Below are positions 1 to 6,285 of a DNA stretch of 6,285 nt, in pieces. How positions within the stretch are numbered: position 1 is the first letter of the stretch; the number at the start of each line of letters is the position of its first letter. This DNA is from Acidimicrobiia bacterium (GTDB lineage Bacteria; Actinomycetota; Acidimicrobiia; IMCC26256; PALSA-555). Where the stretch lies: positions 1 to 6,285 of the forward strand of contig JAFMJM010000144.1 in assembly GCA_017853455.1 (NCBI GenBank), in the 5' to 3' direction. A model generated the notes under the pieces. That model was given only the letters and a program-made list of their open reading frames with translations. It searched no databases and had not been told where the DNA came from. The position numbers and the translations under genes are program-made.

Positions 1-2
1 TC

Positions 3-1121
3 TTCTTCGAGGTCGTGCTCCTGCCGATGTTCTTCATGATCGGCGTGTGGGGTGGCCCCAACCGGGAGTACGCCTCGATCAAGTTCTTCCTGTTCACCCT
101 CTTCGGCTCGGCGCTGATGCTGGTGAGCTTCCTGGCCATCTTCTTCCTGTCGAAGCAGCAGACCTTCGACATGCTCGAGCTCTCCAGGCTGGGCGGCCTC
201 GGCATCGCCCGCGGGACCCAGATCCTGCTCTTCGGCGGCCTCTTCCTCGGCTTCGCCATCAAGGTGCCGATGTTCCCGTTCCACACCTGGTTGCCCGACG
301 CCCACACCGAGGCCCCCACGGTCGGCTCGGTGCTCCTGGCGGCGGTCCTCCTGAAGCTCGGGACCTACGGCTTCATCCGGATCGCCCTGCCGATCCTCCC
401 CCAGGGTGCCCGGGTCTGGGCCCCCTGGATCGGCCTGCTCGCCGTGATCGGCATCATCTACGGGGCGCTGTGCTGTCTGGCCCAGACCGACATGAAGCGG
501 CTCATCGCCTTCTCGTCGGTGTCGCACATGGGCTTCGTGATGCTCGGCATCGCCACACTCACGAGCTTCGGCATCAACGCCGCCGTGTTCGGCATGGTGG
601 CGCACGGCCTGATCACCGGCCTGCTGTTCTTCGTGGCCGGCTCCGTCCAGCACCAGTACCACACCCGGGAGATATCGCGGCTCGGGGGCCTGTTGGTGTC
701 GGCACCGAAGATGGGCTGGATCCTCGGCTTTGCCGCCATGGCGTCGCTCGGTCTGCCCGGTCTGGCCGGCTTCTGGGGCGAGTTCCCGGCGGTGCTGTCG
801 GCCTTCGACCCCGCCAAGACGGTCAACGGCCTCCTCGGCAATGCGCACTCGGCGCTGCCGACCTTCCGGACCTTCATGGTCATCGCGGCGGTCGGCACGG
901 TCCTGGCGGCCGGGTACCTCCTCTGGATGTACCAGCGGGTCGCCATGGGGACCCCGAAGCCGGAGTTCGAGAACGCCCACATCCACGACGTGTCGCCGTC
1001 GGAGTGGGCCGCCTGGCTGCCGCTCATCCTCGGCACGGTGGCGTTCGGTCTCTTCCCGAACCTGATCTTCTCGATCACCAACGGCGCCGCCGAGCACGTC
1101 TCGAAGGTCTTCGGGGGCTAG
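3..1121 (+). CDS. nuoM: NADH-quinone oxidoreductase subunit M, 3' part (5' end outside window)
   Basis: This is an antiporter-like proton-pumping subunit of the membrane arm of respiratory complex I. The reading frame is already open at the left edge and 372 codons are visible. E. coli NuoM has about 509 residues, so roughly the first 130-150 are missing. The visible part opens with FFEVVLLPMFF, the TM5 motif whose Glu corresponds to E. coli E144 (codon 9-11). The TM7 lysine (codon 261-263, in IKVPMFPFH) and TM8 lysine (codon 354-356, in LLKLGTYG) are 31 residues apart, as are K234 and K265 of E. coli. The TM12 glutamate in WGEF (codon 780-782) lies 142 residues further on, matching E407. HTWLPDAHTEAP is the family signature. 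Hydrophobic helices fill most of the length, and the gene ends in TAG 10 bp before nuoN. A start drawn inside this window, such as the GTG at 15, would be an artefact of the edge. Confidence 0.97.
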   Translation, partial: FFEVVLLPMFFMIGVWGGPNREYASIKFFLFTLFGSALMLVSFLAIFFLSKQQTFDMLELSRLGGLGIARGTQILLFGGLFLGFAIKVPMFPFHTWLPDAHTEAPTVGSVLLAAVLLKLGTYGFIRIALPILPQGARVWAPWIGLLAVIGIIYGALCCLAQTDMKRLIAFSSVSHMGFVMLGIATLTSFGINAAVFGMVAHGLITGLLFFVAGSVQHQYHTREISRLGGLLVSAPKMGWILGFAAMASLGLPGLAGFWGEFPAVLSAFDPAKTVNGLLGNAHSALPTFRTFMVIAAVGTVLAAGYLLWMYQRVAMGTPKPEFENAHIHDVSPSEWAAWLPLILGTVAFGLFPNLIFSITNGAAEHVSKVFGG

Positions 1122-1125
1122 GGGG
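1120..1125 (+). promoter_or_regulatory. Probable ribosome binding site of nuoN
   Basis: AGGGGG lies six bases upstream of the GTG at 1132 and overlaps the nuoM stop codon. The purine run at normal Shine-Dalgarno distance supports the GTG as the nuoN start. The overlap suggests that ribosomes ending nuoM can reinitiate on nuoN. Confidence 0.5.
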
Positions 1126-1131
1126 CGTCCG

Positions 1132-2592
1132 GTGACTCCGTACCTCGACTACCACGGGCTGGCGCCCGAGATCGTCCTCACGGCGGTGATCCTGATCACC
1201 CTCGTGGTCGATCTCGTGTGGAAGGAGGCCGCCCGGACGGTGGTCCCGCAGATCGCCGGCGTCGGCCTGCTCGCGACCCTGGTGCCGATCGCGACCCTCG
1301 CCGCCGACGGCGGAACCCGGTCGATGTTCGGCGGCGCCTTCGTCGTCGACAACTACTCGCTGGCGTTCTCGGCGTTCTTCGTGATCGTCGGCTACGTGTC
1401 GTTGCTGCTGTCGTACGACTACATCGCCGACGGCGACTACTACCAGGGTGAGTACTACGTCCTGCTGCTCACCTCGGTGCTCGGCATGGTGGTCATGGCG
1501 TCGTCGCGCGACCTCATCTCGATGTTCGTCGCCCTCGAGACCGTCACGATCCCGACGTTCGTCCTGGCGGGGTGGCGCAAGCACGACACCCGCTCCAACG
1601 AGGCCGCGATCAAGTACTTCCTGATCGGGGTGCTCTCGACCGCGGTCATGCTCTACGGCATGTCGCTCGTCTACGGCATGAGCGGCACGACCCTGCTCTC
1701 CGGGATCGCCGCGGCGGCCCGGGTCGGCCAGCCCGCGCTGTTCGCCGTGGGCATCGCCCTCACCCTCGGGGGCTTCGCCTTCAAGATCTCGGCGGTGCCG
1801 TTCCACTTCTGGACCCCCGACACCTACGAGGGAGCCCCGACGCCGGTGACGGCGTTCCTCTCCGTGGCCTCGAAGGCCGCCGGGTTCGTGGCGCTGCTCA
1901 CGATCGTGCGCTTCGCGTTCCTCGACTCCGACTTCTCGTGGCAGCCGGTCCTCTGGGGTCTGGCGGCGGCGTCGATCGTGGTCGGGAACCTGGCGGCGCT
2001 GCGTCAGCACAACGTGGTCCGCATGCTGGCCTATTCGTCGATCGCCCAGGGTGGCTTCATCCTGGTGCCGTTGGCGGTGGCCCAGCCCGGTGGCTCCGAC
2101 GCCGCCTACCAGGGCGTGCTGATCTACGTCCTGATCTACGCGGCCATGAACCTGGGCGCGTTCGCCTGCGTGATCGCCAACGCCCGCCGGACCCGGTCGA
2201 CCGAGATCGCGTCGTTCGCGGGGTTGGGCCGGACGAACCCGGCCCTGGCCGTGGTCTTCTCGATCTTCCTGTTCTCGCTGGCCGGCGTCCCGCCGTTCGC
2301 CGGGTGGTTCGCCAAGTTCGTGATGTTCCGGGCGGTCCTGGAGAACGGCTCCACCGGCGCGGTGATCCTGGGCGTGCTCGCTGCGGTGTTCTCGGTGGTG
2401 GCGTTCTTCTACTACGCCACCGTCGTGCGTCAGATCTGGTTCCACGAGGCGGCCGACCTGGGTGCCCCGGCGGCGAAGCTGCCGGTCGCGCTGACGGTCG
2501 CTCTCTCCCTGACGCTGGCCGTGGTGATCGTGGTGGGCGTCTACCCGCAGCTCTTCGCCCGCATCGGGGACCTGGCCTTCCGCGTCGGTTAG
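1132..2592 (+). CDS. nuoN: NADH-quinone oxidoreductase subunit N
   Basis: This is a complete 486-residue antiporter-like subunit of complex I, close to E. coli NuoN in length (about 485), and acts in the cytoplasmic membrane as one of the proton channels. The start is GTG; the N-terminus (MTPYLDYHGLAPEIVLTAV) leads straight into TM1 as expected. Channel residues are in place: Glu136 in ALETVTIP (TM5), Lys218 in FKISAVPFHFW (TM7), Lys248 in ASKAAGF (TM8) and Lys395 in GWFAKF (TM12). The last three are within one position of the E. coli lysines K217, K247 and K395. FWTPDTYEGAPTP is the family signature. Most of the protein is hydrophobic, consistent with about 14 membrane helices. It follows nuoM by 10 bp, and the methyltransferase gene begins 25 bp after its TAG stop. 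Nothing looks broken or unusual. Confidence 0.97.
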   Translation: MTPYLDYHGLAPEIVLTAVILITLVVDLVWKEAARTVVPQIAGVGLLATLVPIATLAADGGTRSMFGGAFVVDNYSLAFSAFFVIVGYVSLLLSYDYIADGDYYQGEYYVLLLTSVLGMVVMASSRDLISMFVALETVTIPTFVLAGWRKHDTRSNEAAIKYFLIGVLSTAVMLYGMSLVYGMSGTTLLSGIAAAARVGQPALFAVGIALTLGGFAFKISAVPFHFWTPDTYEGAPTPVTAFLSVASKAAGFVALLTIVRFAFLDSDFSWQPVLWGLAAASIVVGNLAALRQHNVVRMLAYSSIAQGGFILVPLAVAQPGGSDAAYQGVLIYVLIYAAMNLGAFACVIANARRTRSTEIASFAGLGRTNPALAVVFSIFLFSLAGVPPFAGWFAKFVMFRAVLENGSTGAVILGVLAAVFSVVAFFYYATVVRQIWFHEAADLGAPAAKLPVALTVALSLTLAVVIVVGVYPQLFARIGDLAFRVG

Positions 2593-2617
2593 CCGACGTC
2601 GACGCCGGGATCGCGTC

Positions 2618-3784
2618 GTGGACCTGGTCACCGCCCTCCGGGAGCGGATCCACCGCGAGGGTCCCATCCCGTTCGCCGACTTCCAGGAGGCGGCGCTCTA
2701 CCACCCGGTCGACGGCTTCTTCAGCCGGGGCGGGGCCGGCCGCTCGGGCCGCGACTTCGTCACCAGTCCGGAGGTCGGCTCCCTCTTCGGGCTCGTGATG
2801 GCCCGGGCCGTCGACGACGCCTGGCGGCGGATGGGGGAGCCCGACCCGTTCCTGGTGGTCGAGGTCGGGGCCGGTCGGGGTCGGCTCGCCGCCGACGTGC
2901 TCCGGGCGGGGCCGGCGTGTGCTGCGGCACTGCGCTACGTGACGGTCGAGCGCTCGGGGAGCCTGCGCGAGGAGCAGCGCGAGCGGCTGCCGCTGGAGCC
3001 CCCCGACGAGGCCCTCGGTCCGTTCGTGACCGACCCCGACGACGAGGACGCCGCGGCCCCCCAACCCGGGACCGGTCCGATCGTGACGTCGCTCGAGGAC
3101 CTCCCGGCGGTGGGTGCCGATGCCCTGGTCATCGCCAACGAGCTGCTCGACAACCTGCCGGTCCACGTGGTGGAGCGCACCGACGGCGGATGGCTCGAGG
3201 TCCGGGTCGACGCGACCGACGCCGGATTCGTCGAGGTGCTGGTGCCGGCCGCCCCGACCGTGGCGGCCGAGGCCGACCTGCTCGCCGACGGGGCGGTCGT
3301 CCCGCCGGGGGCCCGGCTCCCGGTCCCGTTGGCGGCCCGGGCCTGGCTCGAGCGGGTCGCCACCCTCGTCCGCCGGGGTGAGGTGCTCCTCTTCGACTAC
3401 GTCGACACCGTGTCCTCGCTCGCCGCGCGGGGGCCCGACGCCTGGATGCGCACGTACCGGGGTCACGAGCGGGGGGACGCGCCCCTGCACGCCCCGGGCA
3501 GCCAGGACATCACGACCGACGTCCCCCTCGAGTACCTGCGCCGCGTCGCGGAGCGCACGGGTCTCCCGGTCGTCGAGTACGTGCACCAGCGCGACTGGTT
3601 GGCCCACCACGGGATCGCCGACCTCGTCGCCGAGGGCGACGCCCAGTGGCGGGAGGGTGCCGCGCGGGGTGACCTCGCGGCGCTCGCCGGTCGGAGCCGG
3701 GGCGTCGAGGCGGCCGCCCTCACCGACCCGGGGGGCCTCGGCGCCCACCGCGTCCTGGTGCTGCGGCGAGCCGACGCGGGTTAG
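2618..3784 (+). CDS. SAM-dependent methyltransferase, MidA/NDUFAF7 (DUF185) family; candidate complex I assembly factor
   Basis: This is a soluble 388-residue protein with no signal peptide or membrane segment. The family pattern runs along its whole length: GPIPFADFQEAALYHPVDGF (15-34), DFVTSPEVGSLFG (46-58), glycine-rich SAM loop VVEVGAGRGRL (80-90) with Glu111 ending the next strand, IANELLDNLP (172-181), VLLFDYV (256-262) and SQDITTDV (from 295). The ANE.LDNLP and QDIT motifs separate it from other Rossmann methyltransferases. In humans NDUFAF7 dimethylates an arginine of NDUFS2, the NuoD homologue, during complex I assembly. The location 25 bp after nuoN suggests the same role, but this is inference because nuoD is not visible. 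The GTG start at 2618 has only a weak GGGA (2607-2610) before it, yet it places the conserved N-terminal motif correctly. An acidic/proline-rich stretch (139-154) probably forms a loop. It could also methylate another protein. Confidence 0.87.
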   Translation: MDLVTALRERIHREGPIPFADFQEAALYHPVDGFFSRGGAGRSGRDFVTSPEVGSLFGLVMARAVDDAWRRMGEPDPFLVVEVGAGRGRLAADVLRAGPACAAALRYVTVERSGSLREEQRERLPLEPPDEALGPFVTDPDDEDAAAPQPGTGPIVTSLEDLPAVGADALVIANELLDNLPVHVVERTDGGWLEVRVDATDAGFVEVLVPAAPTVAAEADLLADGAVVPPGARLPVPLAARAWLERVATLVRRGEVLLFDYVDTVSSLAARGPDAWMRTYRGHERGDAPLHAPGSQDITTDVPLEYLRRVAERTGLPVVEYVHQRDWLAHHGIADLVAEGDAQWREGAARGDLAALAGRSRGVEAAALTDPGGLGAHRVLVLRRADAG

Positions 3785-3811
3785 CCTGCGGCCACTCCCA
3801 ACGCACCCGTC

Positions 3812-3817
3812 GAAGGA
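3812..3817 (+). promoter_or_regulatory. Ribosome binding site of acs
   Basis: GAAGGA sits six bases before the ATG at 3824 and is the best Shine-Dalgarno match in the window. It fixes the acs start. The 39-bp gap around it (3785-3823) shows no clear hairpin terminator and no promoter I can defend, so read-through from the methyltransferase gene is plausible. Confidence 0.75.
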
Positions 3818-3823
3818 TCCCCG

Positions 3824-5781
<1,958 letters not shown>

Positions 5782-5785
<4 letters not shown>

Positions 5786-6276
5786 GGCCACCGCCCAACT
5801 GGAACTGGAACGACGGTCCGGTGCCGCCGGGCCCGGCGGTCGTCGTCGACATCGACGGCGTGCTCGCCGACGCCGCCGGTCGGCAGCGTTTCCTGGTCGG
5901 GCCCCGCGACGAGTGGGACTGGCAGGGGTTCTTCGACGCGTCGGGCGACGACCCGGTCATCGAGGAGATGCACGTCCTGCTCGGTCAGCTCGACCCGGCG
6001 TTGACGGTGGTGCTGCTCACCGCGCGTCCCGAGCGGATCCACGCCATCACCGAGGCCTGGCTGCGTCGCACCGGGATCCGCTGGAACCTGTTGATCATGC
6101 GCGGGTACGGCTCCGACGACCTCTCGCGCGAGTTCAAGGCCGGTGCCGTCGCCGAGTTGCGCGAGTACGGGTTCGAACTGCGCCTGGCCTTCGAGGACGA
6201 CCGGGCCAACGTCGAGATGTTCCGGGAGGCCGGCGTGCCCTGCGTCTACTTCCACTCCGGCTACTACGACCGCTGA
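5782..6276 (+). CDS. Small HAD-superfamily phosphatase, similar to the T4 polynucleotide kinase 3'-phosphatase domain
   Basis: This 164-residue protein carries all four HAD motifs: DIDGVLAD (Asp23 nucleophile, Asp25 acid/base), LLTARP (Thr80), Lys119 and FEDD (Asp139, Asp140). Recalled T4 Pnkp comparisons go further. Arg34 sits 11 residues after the nucleophile, like T4 Arg176. Arg82 in TAR matches Arg213 in SGR. Arg107 and Lys119 are 12 apart, as are Arg246 and Lys258. The C-terminal DDR..VEMFREAGVPC resembles the T4 C-terminus. T4 Asp254 falls on Ser115 here, although Asp112 and Asp113 are nearby. There is no kinase P-loop, so this is a stand-alone phosphatase-like protein. A 3'-phosphorylated nucleic acid or nucleotide substrate is inference. 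The ATG overlaps the acs TGA (ATGA), suggesting coupled translation. A GTG at 5821 would drop the odd PPPNWNWND leader and remains an alternative start. The product is probably cytoplasmic. Confidence 0.8.
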
Positions 6277-6285
6277 CGGGCCCGT

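Noticed and set aside
1075..2667. A 530-codon minus-strand open frame covering nuoN.
   Set aside because: It is a low-complexity Arg/His/Asp/Gly-rich shadow of nuoN with no domain pattern.
1572..2798. A 408-codon plus-strand frame overlapping nuoN and the start of the methyltransferase gene.
   Set aside because: It is out of frame with both genes, Arg/Gly/Pro-rich and crosses a gene boundary; NuoN and the methyltransferase explain the DNA.
3785..3823. Possible terminator or promoter between the methyltransferase gene and acs.
   Set aside because: I found no stem-loop with a T-run and no convincing -10/-35 pair in 39 bp; only the ribosome binding site is supported.

Overview
The window is a compact, very GC-rich stretch carrying five genes, all on the + strand, with almost no non-coding DNA. 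Strong G/C preference at third codon positions, GTG starts and an acetyl-CoA synthetase whose internal motifs match, from memory, the actinobacterial type all point to a member of Actinomycetota. A deep-branching class such as Acidimicrobiia is possible, but nothing here fixes the rank.

Layout: (1) 3-1121, the last 372 codons of nuoM, cut by the left edge; (2) 1132-2592, complete nuoN, the usual last gene of a nuo (complex I) operon; (3) 2618-3784, a SAM-dependent methyltransferase of the DUF185/MidA/NDUFAF7 family; (4) 3824-5785, an AMP-forming acetyl-CoA synthetase (acs); (5) 5782-6276, a small HAD-superfamily phosphatase resembling the 3'-phosphatase domain of T4 polynucleotide kinase. Spacings are 10, 25, 39 and -4 bp, so co-transcription is plausible throughout. 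The last pair overlaps by ATGA and is probably translationally coupled.

NuoM and NuoN are antiporter-like membrane subunits of the proton-pumping NADH:quinone oxidoreductase, and every expected proton-channel charged residue in the visible parts is present. The methyltransferase family includes the mitochondrial complex I assembly factor NDUFAF7, which methylates an arginine of the 49-kDa subunit (the NuoD homologue). Its position directly behind nuoN suggests the same role here. Acs makes acetyl-CoA from acetate, which feeds the TCA cycle and so supplies NADH to complex I. The HAD protein's substrate is unknown.

I found no mobile element, CRISPR array, RNA gene, convincing terminator or frameshift. 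This is mostly ordinary core metabolism. The parts most worth a second look are the methyltransferase next to nuoN and the stand-alone T4-Pnkp-like phosphatase coupled to acs.
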